Positions 1 through 6,378 of a DNA stretch of 15,593 nt are shown here, piece by piece. The notes under the pieces are model-generated. The model saw only the letters and a list, made by a program, of their open reading frames with translations. It was not told the origin of the DNA and ran no database searches. Every line of letters starts with the position of its first letter. Position 1 is the stretch's first letter. Source of the DNA: Comamonadaceae bacterium (lineage in GTDB: Bacteria; Pseudomonadota; Gammaproteobacteria; Burkholderiales; Burkholderiaceae); contig CANCCJ010000058.1 in NCBI GenBank assembly GCA_947374535.1, forward strand, positions 1-15,593, written 5' to 3'. The translations under genes were made by a program, and so were the position numbers.

Positions 1-53
1 CCCACGACAAACGGATTAAAAGTCCGCTGCTCTACCAACTGAGCTATGGTCCC
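1..53 (-). tRNA. tRNA-Lys(UUU), 3' part outside the window
   Basis: The reverse complement starts at position 53 with the acceptor strand GGGACCA, followed by U8, A9 and a D-arm with the stem GCTC/GAGC and the loop AGTTGGTA. The anticodon arm is at 11-27, with loop CTTTTAA: C32, U33, anticodon UUU at 20-18, A37 at 17 and A38. The anticodon UUU reads AAA and AAG, so this is a lysine tRNA. The variable region and the start of the T arm (GTCGTGGG) are visible. The rest of the T arm, the acceptor 3' strand and the CCA lie beyond the left edge. A37 after U36 is the position that carries t6A or cyclic t6A in tRNAs reading ANN codons. A promoter lies just upstream, overlapping the end of tcdA. Confidence 0.95.
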
Positions 54-58
54 ATCAC

Positions 59-90
59 GCGGGGTATTTAACGTTTGTTTTGTACCCTGC
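59..90 (-). repeat. Inverted repeat in the tRNA-Lys leader
   Basis: Positions 59-66 (gcggggta) pair with 83-90 (taccctgc) in 7 of 8 positions, around a 16-nt loop. In the minus-strand transcript this hairpin would lie 5-37 nt before the mature tRNA 5' end, between the likely transcription start and the tRNA. It could be a processing feature of the tRNA precursor. No T-run follows the arm in the minus direction, so it is not a typical intrinsic terminator. Confidence 0.4.
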
Positions 91-100
91 GAAGCCTAAA

Positions 101-130
101 AGTATAACGCATTTTTCACACATTTGGCAA
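101..130 (-). promoter_or_regulatory. Sigma70-type promoter for tRNA-Lys
   Basis: On the minus strand TTGCCA (130-125, 5 of 6 matches to TTGACA) is followed after 18 nt by TATACT (106-101, 5 of 6 matches to TATAAT). Transcription would start near 94, leaving a leader of about 40 nt before the tRNA. The -35 element overlaps the last codons of tcdA, so the tRNA can be expressed independently of the upstream genes. No terminator was seen between tcdA and the tRNA, so read-through is also possible. Confidence 0.6.
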
Positions 131-892
131 GGCGCGTGAAGAAATTTGATCGAATATCCATCCTGCTGCGCACTGTCCAAATGTGGCGGTCACGCTGACC
201 ACAGAACCGTAGCCGTGGCAGTTCAACGAGCCATCGCCTTCGACCGCGCAACTCGCATCCGGGGGTGCCACTGCTTCACGACTGAACACACAGGCCACGC
301 CAATTTTTTTGCCGTCACGCGCAGCACCGTGTGCGCGGCGCAAGTTGTAACGCAGCTTCGCAAGCAACGGGTCGTGGCTGGTGTTGGAGAGGTCATCCAC
401 ATCGACTTTGTGGGCCAAGCGTTTGCCACCGGCGGCCCCTACGGTGATGAACAAGCAACGCGTTTTCAGAGCCCAAGCAGCCATGGCTGTTTTGGCTTTG
501 ACTTGATCGCATGCGTCAATGACCGCATCGACAGAAACACCCGCCAAAATGCTGGGCCAGTTGTCGGGCTCCACAAAATCTTCAATGCAGGTCACCGCGC
601 AATCGGGATTGATGTGTGCGATGCGGTCCCGCATGGCTTCCACCTTGGCCATCCCCACCGTGTTGTCGAGTGCGTGAATTTGCCGGTTGATGTTGGACTC
701 GGCCACGTTGTCAAGGTCAATCAGGGTCAAGCGCCCCACCCCACTGCGCGCCAAAGCCTCAGCGGTCCAAGAACCTACGCCGCCCACCCCGACCACCACC
801 ACATGCGCCGCACGAATGCGCGCTGCACCAAGCACGCCATACAAGCGGTCAAGGCCACCAAAGCGGCGGTCGATCAGCGAAGGTTCAGACAT
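116..892 (-). CDS. tcdA: tRNA threonylcarbamoyladenosine dehydratase (TcdA/CsdL)
   Basis: This is a cytoplasmic E1-like (ThiF/MoeB superfamily) enzyme that uses ATP to dehydrate t6A37 to cyclic t6A in tRNAs reading ANN codons. From the chosen start the protein has 258 residues, close to the 268 of E. coli TcdA. Visible features are the nucleotide-binding loop GVGGVGSW (35-42), the acidic strand LIDLDN (57-62), and SNINRQ (66-71) with the conserved Arg-Gln. The C-terminal part carries FSREAVAPP. I chose the ATG at 892-890 because MSEPSLIDRRFGGLDRLYG fits the family N-terminus. The open frame runs back to a TTG at 964, but those 24 residues look like translated intergenic DNA. The gene follows cpoB after 78 nt and precedes tRNA-Lys(UUU), a likely substrate. 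It may be the last gene of the tolB cluster. Ribosome binding signals are weak (only GAG a few nt upstream). Confidence 0.93.
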   Translation of the reverse strand: MSEPSLIDRRFGGLDRLYGVLGAARIRAAHVVVVGVGGVGSWTAEALARSGVGRLTLIDLDNVAESNINRQIHALDNTVGMAKVEAMRDRIAHINPDCAVTCIEDFVEPDNWPSILAGVSVDAVIDACDQVKAKTAMAAWALKTRCLFITVGAAGGKRLAHKVDVDDLSNTSHDPLLAKLRYNLRRAHGAARDGKKIGVACVFSREAVAPPDASCAVEGDGSLNCHGYGSVVSVTATFGQCAAGWIFDQISSRALPNV

Positions 893-922
893 AGAAAGCT
901 CAAAGTAGACATGTCGCTCACG

Positions 923-934
923 CCTTGGCCAAGG
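923..934. repeat. 12-bp perfect palindrome between cpoB and tcdA
   Basis: CCTTGGCCAAGG is a perfect 12-bp palindrome in the 78-bp gap between the cpoB stop and the tcdA start. It has no loop or T-run, so it is a poor hairpin and not an intrinsic terminator. It could be a dimeric protein-binding site or chance, because TTGGCC-like words are frequent in this genome. Confidence 0.35.
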
Positions 935-970
935 GTGCCGCCCATGGCTGTGACACCGCGGCAAGCTCGG

Positions 971-1702
971 TCACTTCAGCTTCGCCAAACGCTCAGTGGC
1001 AGCACTGGCTGCTTCTGTGTGGGGATAGGTCTTCACCACGTCAGCCAAGGTCTTGCGGGCGGCCTTGATGTCTTTGAGCTCCAACTGGCAGTTGCCCACA
1101 GACAACATCGCATCGGGCGCACGCAAGTGGTTGGGTGCTTTGCTCAAAAGGGTGTTGAAGTTTTTGATGGCGTTGTTGTAGTCACGGCTCGCGTATTGGG
1201 CGTTACCCACCCAAAACAACGAAGGCACCACATAGCCGCTCTTGGGGTAGCGCTTGATGAAGTCGTTAAAAGCGGTACTGGCTGCTGAGAAATCACCCGT
1301 ACGGAAGATGGCCAATGCATCTTCGTAGGCCTTGGTCTCAGCGGGTTCCGCCACAAATTCCACACCATCGACTTTGACCTTGGTCGGTTCAAACTTCTTC
1401 AAACGGTCGTCCACGCCTTGCGACAGCTCTTGCTGACGGCGTAGCTCTTGGGTCAATTCTTCTTTTTCTCCGCGCAGGCGGGCGGTTTCTTCGCGCAGGG
1501 CTTCAAACTGATTTTGTTGCTCTAGCAAGCTGCGTTGAAACTGCTGGATTTCTTCACCCTGACGCTCCACACGTTGGCGCAAATCGAGGATGGCGCGGCG
1601 GGCCTCATCGTCCTCAAACAATCCAGCGTTAGCGCCAGTGCTCAGCAACACACCTGCGGCCAAAGCCACAGCACGGAGAGAAAAAGAAGTGTTCAGTGTC
1701 AT
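971..1702 (-). CDS. cpoB: Cell division coordinator CpoB (YbgF), periplasmic TPR protein
   Basis: CpoB is a periplasmic Tol-Pal partner that, in E. coli, links outer-membrane constriction to septal peptidoglycan synthesis by binding TolA and PBP1B. The 243-residue protein has an N-terminal signal peptide (hydrophobic core about 10-22, likely cleavage after ANA at 26, mature start GLFEDDEARR). A charged Gln/Glu/Arg-rich region at about 35-103 is the trimerising coiled coil. A linker contains KVKVDGVEF. The C-terminal TPR-like repeats start at about residue 124, with YPKSGYVVPSLFWVGNAQY, a repeat ending SKAPNHLRAPDAMLSVG and a final YPHTEAASAATERL. The start ATG overlaps the pal stop by 4 nt (ATGA), which indicates translational coupling. 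No Shine-Dalgarno sequence is visible. It is the third gene of tolB-pal-cpoB. Confidence 0.95.
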   Translation of the reverse strand: MTLNTSFSLRAVALAAGVLLSTGANAGLFEDDEARRAILDLRQRVERQGEEIQQFQRSLLEQQNQFEALREETARLRGEKEELTQELRRQQELSQGVDDRLKKFEPTKVKVDGVEFVAEPAETKAYEDALAIFRTGDFSAASTAFNDFIKRYPKSGYVVPSLFWVGNAQYASRDYNNAIKNFNTLLSKAPNHLRAPDAMLSVGNCQLELKDIKAARKTLADVVKTYPHTEAASAATERLAKLK

Positions 1703-2220
1703 TGGTAGTTCAACGCAGCGCGGCGGTTTTGTGAATAGGCAGCTTCATCAGAGCCTTGGGCAACGGGTTTTTCTTTGCCAAAACTCACCGATTCCATTTG
1801 CGCCTCTGGCACACCCAAAGCGCTCAACGCACGGCGCACAGCATCTGAACGCTTTTGACCCAAGGCCAAGTTGTATTCGCTGCCACCGCGCTCGTCGGTG
1901 TGGCCTTCGATGTTGACGCGGCGGTTGCGGTCTGCACGCAAGTAGCGCGCGTGGGCATCGAGCACGGTTTGGTACTCGGCCTTGACGCTGTAGCTGTCGA
2001 GGTCAAAGTAAATGATGTGCTCCACGCCCACGGGACCTTGCTTGATGCCCTCCATGGCACCCAAACCGCGTGCGTTCAGGCCATTGCTGCCCCCCATTTG
2101 GCCAGCCATGCCAGCTGAGTTGGCAGAGCGGTCATCGACCTGCACGTCATCGAGCTTGACGCCCGAGGCGCAGCCAGACAACACAGCAGCAATGGAGACG
2201 AGTAAAAGAAGTTTTTTCAT
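1699..2220 (-). CDS. pal: Peptidoglycan-associated lipoprotein Pal
   Basis: Pal is an outer-membrane lipoprotein that binds peptidoglycan non-covalently and interacts with TolB and TolA to keep the outer membrane attached and to constrict it at division. The 173-residue protein has a lipoprotein signal peptide with lipobox LSGC, lipidated Cys17. A Gly/Asn/Met-rich linker covers about 18-65. The OmpA-like domain starts with VEHIIYFDLDS (66-76). The diaminopimelate-binding segment GHTDERGGSEYNLAL (106-120) and NRR (165-167) carry the conserved Asp and Arg residues. The length matches the family. The gene is 29 nt downstream of tolB and overlaps cpoB by 4 nt. Its leader lacks a Shine-Dalgarno sequence but holds a pyrimidine-rich tract (minus strand, about 2228-2245), which could favour ribosomal protein S1 contact. 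Confidence 0.97.
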   Translation of the reverse strand: MKKLLLLVSIAAVLSGCASGVKLDDVQVDDRSANSAGMAGQMGGSNGLNARGLGAMEGIKQGPVGVEHIIYFDLDSYSVKAEYQTVLDAHARYLRADRNRRVNIEGHTDERGGSEYNLALGQKRSDAVRRALSALGVPEAQMESVSFGKEKPVAQGSDEAAYSQNRRAALNYQ

Positions 2221-2249
2221 AAGAATGGTTCTAAAAAAGAAGAGAAAAA

Positions 2250-3533
2250 TTAAGGCAACACTTTACTGAATGGGCCCCAGTTGGGCTCACGCAAGTCGCC
2301 ACCTTGACCAGACAAGCGGGCTTTGATGCGGCCATCCAAGGTGGTGGTCATCAAGGCTTCGCGACCGTCTTGCACGGTGGCGTAGACAATCAAGCGGCTG
2401 TTGGGTGCGAAGCTGGGGCGCTCGTCGCGGCTGCTGTCGGTGATGGCAGCCACGTTGCCGCTGGCAATGTCCATCACATGGAGCTTGAAGGCGCCACCAA
2501 TGCGAGAGATATAGGTCAACCAACGGCCATCCGCGCTCAAAGCTGGCGAAATGTTGTACGTCCCGCTAAAGGTCACACGGTTGGCTGGCCCCCCTGAGGC
2601 CGGCATGCGGTAAATCTGGGGTGCGCCGCCACGGTCACTCACAAAGTAAATGGCGGTGCCATCGGGCGAGAACACGGGTTCGGTGTCGATGCCTGCGGAT
2701 TGCGTCAAACGGCGGGGCTCGCCGCCGTTGGCATCAATCACAAACAGTTGCGAGCCGCCATCGCGGCTCAGGGTGACCGCCAAGGTGCGGCCGTCAGGCG
2801 ACCAGCTAGGCGCGCTGTTGGAGCCTCGGAAGTTCGCCACCACGCGGCGCTTGCCAGTAGACACGTCGTGGACATACACCACGGGCTTGCGCGATTCAAA
2901 CGACACATAAGCCAATTGGCTACCCGAGGGCGACCAACTGGGCGAAATGATGGGCTCTGGGCTGGCTAAGGCAGATTGGGCGTTTTCGCCGTCCGAATCA
3001 GCCACCCACAGGTTGAATCGAGTGCCCGCTTTGGTCACGTAAGCGATGCGGGTGGAAAACACGCCTTTGTCGCCCGTGAGCTTTTCATACACAAAGTCAG
3101 CAATACGGTGAGAGGCCAAGCGCAAATCGCCGGTCACGACCGTGTAGCTCATGGCACCAAGGTCTTGGCCCCGCACCACGTCCCACAGACGGACACGCAC
3201 GTCATAACGACCATCGTTCATGCGGCTGATGCTGCCAGTCAACAGCGCATCGGCGCCCTTTTGGCGCATGGCACTGATGTCTGGGTGCTGGGTTTCATCA
3301 CTCACCACGCCTGCGGACACACCTTTGAACTGGCCACTGCGCTCCAAATCGGATTGCACGATGACAGAAATCTTTTGGGGCGAGGCCTCTTCACCGCGCA
3401 AAGGGGCGAAGGCAATGGGCACTTGGGTCAAGCCCACGCCTGACACTTCCACGCGGAACTGCGCCATTGCGGGCAAGGCCAATAAACCAGCGGTCAAAAG
3501 CCCAAGTGCGAAGCGAAAAAAGTGTCGTGTCAT
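2250..3533 (-). CDS. tolB: Tol-Pal system protein TolB
   Basis: TolB is a periplasmic beta-propeller protein that binds Pal and the C-terminal part of TolA, controlling when Pal is free to bind peptidoglycan. The 427-residue protein begins with a signal peptide (hydrophobic core about 8-22, likely cleavage after AMA at 24). The N-terminal alpha/beta domain covers about 25-165 and includes [10 protein letters not shown] and [11 protein letters not shown]. The propeller follows, with blade motifs of the SPDG type: [62 protein letters not shown] and [15 protein letters not shown]. It is the first gene of a cluster with pal and cpoB. tolQ, tolR and tolA are not upstream; the neighbour is divergent msbA. 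The start ATG fits the signal peptide, and no Shine-Dalgarno sequence precedes it. Confidence 0.97.
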   Translation of the reverse strand: MTRHFFRFALGLLTAGLLALPAMAQFRVEVSGVGLTQVPIAFAPLRGEEASPQKISVIVQSDLERSGQFKGVSAGVVSDETQHPDISAMRQKGADALLTGSISRMNDGRYDVRVRLWDVVRGQDLGAMSYTVVTGDLRLASHRIADFVYEKLTGDKGVFSTRIAYVTKAGTRFNLWVADSDGENAQSALASPEPIISPSWSPSGSQLAYVSFESRKPVVYVHDVSTGKRRVVANFRGSNSAPSWSPDGRTLAVTLSRDGGSQLFVIDANGGEPRRLTQSAGIDTEPVFSPDGTAIYFVSDRGGAPQIYRMPASGGPANRVTFSGTYNISPALSADGRWLTYISRIGGAFKLHVMDIASGNVAAITDSSRDERPSFAPNSRLIVYATVQDGREALMTTTLDGRIKARLSGQGGDLREPNWGPFSKVLP

Positions 3534-3563
3534 AGTAAGAGTGGTTGCCAGACGAATCCGCTG

Positions 3564-3592
3564 ATTTTAGTGGCTGAACGCGTCACTAGCGA
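3564..3592 (-). promoter_or_regulatory. Possible tolB promoter
   Basis: TAAAAT (3569-3564 on the minus strand, 5 of 6 matches to TATAAT) lies 30 nt before the tolB start. The -35 region with 17-nt spacing reads TCGCTA, only 3 of 6. A promoter is needed here because tolB is divergent from msbA, but the exact site is weakly supported. Confidence 0.3.
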
Positions 3593-3603
3593 GTGGCGAT
3601 AAT
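3574..3603 (+). promoter_or_regulatory. Possible msbA promoter
   Basis: GATAAT (3598-3603, 5 of 6 matches to TATAAT) lies 35 nt before the msbA start. The -35 region is CTGAAC with an 18-nt spacer, only 3 of 6. The start of transcription would be near 3610. The sequence overlaps the predicted tolB promoter on the other strand, so the two may compete or share regulators. Confidence 0.35.
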
Positions 3604-3638
3604 GCTTTGCATAGCGATTGTTCCCACTCTAAAAATTT

Positions 3639-5435
3639 ATGACCACCACTGCCGAATCGACCCCGTCTGACTCTTTGTATCAAAGGCTCAAACGCGTGGC
3701 CCCTTGGTTCTCTGGCCACCCAGGTGCGCTGGTGCTGGGCATTGTGGGCATTTTTGTGGGCGCAGCCACCGAACCTGCCATCCCCGCCATGATGAAACCC
3801 CTGCTCGACAGTGGGTTTGACCGTGGCACTTTGGAGCTATGGAAGATCCCCGTCGTGTTGCTGCTGCTGTTTGGTGTGCGTGGTTTTGCGGGCTTTGTCG
3901 CTGCGTATTGCTTGGCTCGCGTGACCAACTACTCGATGGAGCGCCTGCGCCAACGCCTGTTTGAAAAGCTGTTGCGCGCCGACCCACAGCTGTTTTCCAT
4001 CCAACACACCAGCGGTTTGACCAACACCATGGTCTATGAAGTGAACAACGGCGCCTCGCTGCTGGTCACCACCATGCTGGCTTTTGCCAAGGACTTGGTC
4101 ACCCTGCTCGCCCTGCTGGGCTATTTGCTGGTGCTGAACTGGAAACTCACCCTGATTGTGTTTGCCATCTTCCCGCCCATCGCTTGGGTGGTCAAAACCC
4201 TGTCGCGCCGTCTCGACAATGTGACACGCGCCAGCCAAGATGCCACCGATGAGCTGGCCTATGTGGTGGAAGAAAACGTGCTTGCTTACCGCATGGTTCG
4301 CTTGCACAACGCCCAAAGCAGCCAAACCCAAAAATTTGGCATTTCTAACCAAAAGCTGCGCCAGCTGGCTCTCAAGGCCGTCATCGCCAACTCGGTGATG
4401 ACGCCGCTCATTCAAATGTTCGCGGCTTTGGCCTTGTCGGCCGTCATTATGGTGGCGCTGTACCAAAGCACGGGCGATGGCGCTGTGCAAGGCGTGACCG
4501 TGGGCAGCTTTGCCGCCTTCATCACCGGCATGTTGATGCTGATCTCGCCCATCAAACACCTGTCTGAGGTGGCGGGTACGCTGACACGCGGTGTCACGTC
4601 CTTGGAACGCGGCTTAAATTTGCTTGACCTCGCACCCGACGAATCCCAAGGCACGTACACCACCGAGCACGCCAAAGGCGAAATCTGCTTTGACCACGTC
4701 ACACTGCAATACCCTTCGGCCACGTCTCCAGCCCTCCACAGCGTGAGCCTGACCATCCAGCCCGGTCAAACCGTGGCGCTCGTTGGCCCCTCAGGCTCAG
4801 GCAAAACCACTTTGGCGAACTTGCTTCCCCGCTTTCTGGACCCCAGTTCGGGCCACGTACGCTTGGATGGCGTGCCGCTGAAGGACTGGTCACTTGGCAG
4901 CTTGCGCGGCCAAGTGGCTTATGTGAGCCAAGACGTGGTGATGTTTAACGACTCCGTGGCCCAAAACATCGCCTTGGGCGAAACCATCGACACTGCTCGC
5001 GTCTGGAGCGCGCTAGAAGCCGCCAACTTGGGCGACTTTGTGCGTAGCTTGCCCCACCAAGAAAACACGCGGGTCGGCCACAACGCCACCCAGCTCTCAG
5101 GCGGCCAGCGCCAACGCTTGGCGATTGCCCGCGCCATTTACAAAGACGCGCCCATCCTCATCTTGGACGAAGCCACCTCGGCGCTCGACACCACTTCAGA
5201 GCAAGCCGTCAAAGACGCGCTGCAAGTGCTAATGCAAGGCCGCACCTCACTGGTCATTGCCCACCGCTTGTCCACCATCGAGCATGCCGACCTGATCGTG
5301 GTCATGCAAGCGGGCAGCATTGTGGAAACGGGCACACACAGCCAGCTCATGGCCCAAGGCGGCGCCTATGCCGCGCTGTACCACGTGGCCGCACAAAGCG
5401 CCGACAACCATTTTTCTGACGTCACACCCCTATGA
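3639..5435 (+). CDS. msbA: Lipid A export ABC transporter MsbA
   Basis: MsbA is an inner-membrane homodimeric ABC half-transporter that flips lipid A-core from the cytoplasmic to the periplasmic leaflet. The 598-residue protein has an N-terminal transmembrane domain with about six hydrophobic segments (near 29-48, 70-90, 143-160, 168-186, 255-275, 288-306). The ATPase domain has Walker A GPSGSGKT (383-390), signature LSGGQRQR (486-493), Walker B ILILDEATSALD (catalytic Glu511) and switch His542 in IAHRLST. Length and domain order match MsbA. Other half-transporters share this plan, so the name rests on overall similarity. No Shine-Dalgarno sequence precedes the ATG; the upstream bases are A/T rich (CTCTAAAAATTT). 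The stop overlaps the start of a glycosyltransferase gene by 4 nt, where E. coli has lpxK next to msbA. Confidence 0.92.
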   Translation: MTTTAESTPSDSLYQRLKRVAPWFSGHPGALVLGIVGIFVGAATEPAIPAMMKPLLDSGFDRGTLELWKIPVVLLLLFGVRGFAGFVAAYCLARVTNYSMERLRQRLFEKLLRADPQLFSIQHTSGLTNTMVYEVNNGASLLVTTMLAFAKDLVTLLALLGYLLVLNWKLTLIVFAIFPPIAWVVKTLSRRLDNVTRASQDATDELAYVVEENVLAYRMVRLHNAQSSQTQKFGISNQKLRQLALKAVIANSVMTPLIQMFAALALSAVIMVALYQSTGDGAVQGVTVGSFAAFITGMLMLISPIKHLSEVAGTLTRGVTSLERGLNLLDLAPDESQGTYTTEHAKGEICFDHVTLQYPSATSPALHSVSLTIQPGQTVALVGPSGSGKTTLANLLPRFLDPSSGHVRLDGVPLKDWSLGSLRGQVAYVSQDVVMFNDSVAQNIALGETIDTARVWSALEAANLGDFVRSLPHQENTRVGHNATQLSGGQRQRLAIARAIYKDAPILILDEATSALDTTSEQAVKDALQVLMQGRTSLVIAHRLSTIEHADLIVVMQAGSIVETGTHSQLMAQGGAYAALYHVAAQSADNHFSDVTPL

Positions 5436-6304
5436 CCCAAGCATCCATCAGCGGTTTCACCTTCATTCGCAACGGCGTAGAGCTGGGCTTCCCGTTTGAA
5501 GCTTCCATTCGTTCGCTCCTACCCTTGGTGGACGAGTTTGTGGTGGTGGTCGGCAAAAGCAACGACGACACGCTGGCGCGCATCCATGCCATTGGCTCAC
5601 CCAAAATTCGTGTGATCGAGACCATCTGGAACGAACGCATGGCCGACCGTGGCTTTGTCTACGCCCAGCAAAAAATGATTGCGCAATTTGCCTGCACGGG
5701 CGACTGGGCTTTTTACTTGGAGGGCGACGAAGTGGTGCATGAAGCCGAATTGGCAAACATCCGCGCCAGCGTGGACAAGCACCACAGCAACCCCGCCGTA
5801 GAAGCCTTTGTTTTTGACTACTTTCACTTCTACGGCACGCCCGACTTCGTGGCCAACAGCCCCGCTTGGTACCGCCGCGAGTGCCGTCTGATTCGCAACA
5901 CCATTCGCTCGTACGCGCCTGATGGCCAATATTGGCTGATCACCGCAGACCACAAAAAAGGCCGCAACCCCCAAGCTGCCTTGGCCAATGCGCACATCTA
6001 CCACTACGGGTGGGTACGCAGCAACGAGGCCATGCAAAAAAAGCTGGACCAAGTGAGCAAGTTTTGGTCACACGGTGCGCCGACCATTCGCTACAGCCAG
6101 TTTGATGCGCAGGTGTTGCAGCCGTTTACGGGCACGCACCCAGAGCTGGTGAAGCCTTGGCTGGAAAGCTCGGCTGAAAAGAGCTTCACGATTGACCCTG
6201 AGTACAAGCTCACCAAGCGCGAGAAACGTCATCGCTGGTTGATGAAGCTTGAAAAAGCGTTTGGGCTGGACTTCAGTCGCAAGCACTTCAAGCTCGTTGC
6301 TTGA
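5432..6304 (+). CDS. Family 2-like glycosyltransferase coupled to msbA
   Basis: The 290-residue protein has a GT-A type glycosyltransferase N-terminal half: FIRNGVELGFPFEASIRSLL (11-30), the strand DEFVVVVGKSNDDT (34-47), and FYLEGDEVVHEAE (94-106). In that last segment Glu97-Gly98-Asp99 occupies the place of the usual DXD metal and sugar-nucleotide motif. The second half contains FDYFHFYGTP, many aromatic and basic residues, HIYHYGWVRS and a basic C-terminus (KREKRHRWLMKLEKAF). There is no signal peptide or clear membrane segment, so it is probably cytoplasmic or peripheral. The start overlaps the msbA stop (ATGA), suggesting joint expression with lipid A export and hence a possible role in LPS or another surface glycan. 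The donor sugar and acceptor are unknown. The gene ends 74 nt from convergent rng. Confidence 0.8.
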   Translation: MTQASISGFTFIRNGVELGFPFEASIRSLLPLVDEFVVVVGKSNDDTLARIHAIGSPKIRVIETIWNERMADRGFVYAQQKMIAQFACTGDWAFYLEGDEVVHEAELANIRASVDKHHSNPAVEAFVFDYFHFYGTPDFVANSPAWYRRECRLIRNTIRSYAPDGQYWLITADHKKGRNPQAALANAHIYHYGWVRSNEAMQKKLDQVSKFWSHGAPTIRYSQFDAQVLQPFTGTHPELVKPWLESSAEKSFTIDPEYKLTKREKRHRWLMKLEKAFGLDFSRKHFKLVA

Positions 6305-6378
6305 CGTTTTCACTTTCGATCCTGCGTTCAACTTTTGCACACCCTTGTCGCGGCCGGCAAGTGCGTTAAGCCAAAGCC

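Noticed and set aside
893..964. Extension of TcdA to a TTG at 964
   Set aside because: The added 24 residues do not fit the family N-terminus and lie in the cpoB-tcdA gap; ATG at 892 is preferred.
146..1288. Long open frame (380 codons) on the plus strand across tcdA and cpoB
   Set aside because: It is antisense to two well-recognised genes, crosses their intergenic gap, and its translation has no recognisable domain; it reflects base composition.
6344..6361. Hairpin CTTGTC/GGCAAG in the convergent gap between the glycosyltransferase and rng as a terminator
   Set aside because: The stem is only 6 bp with a wobble pair and no T-run follows on either strand; it may be chance. No other terminator was visible in this 74-bp gap.
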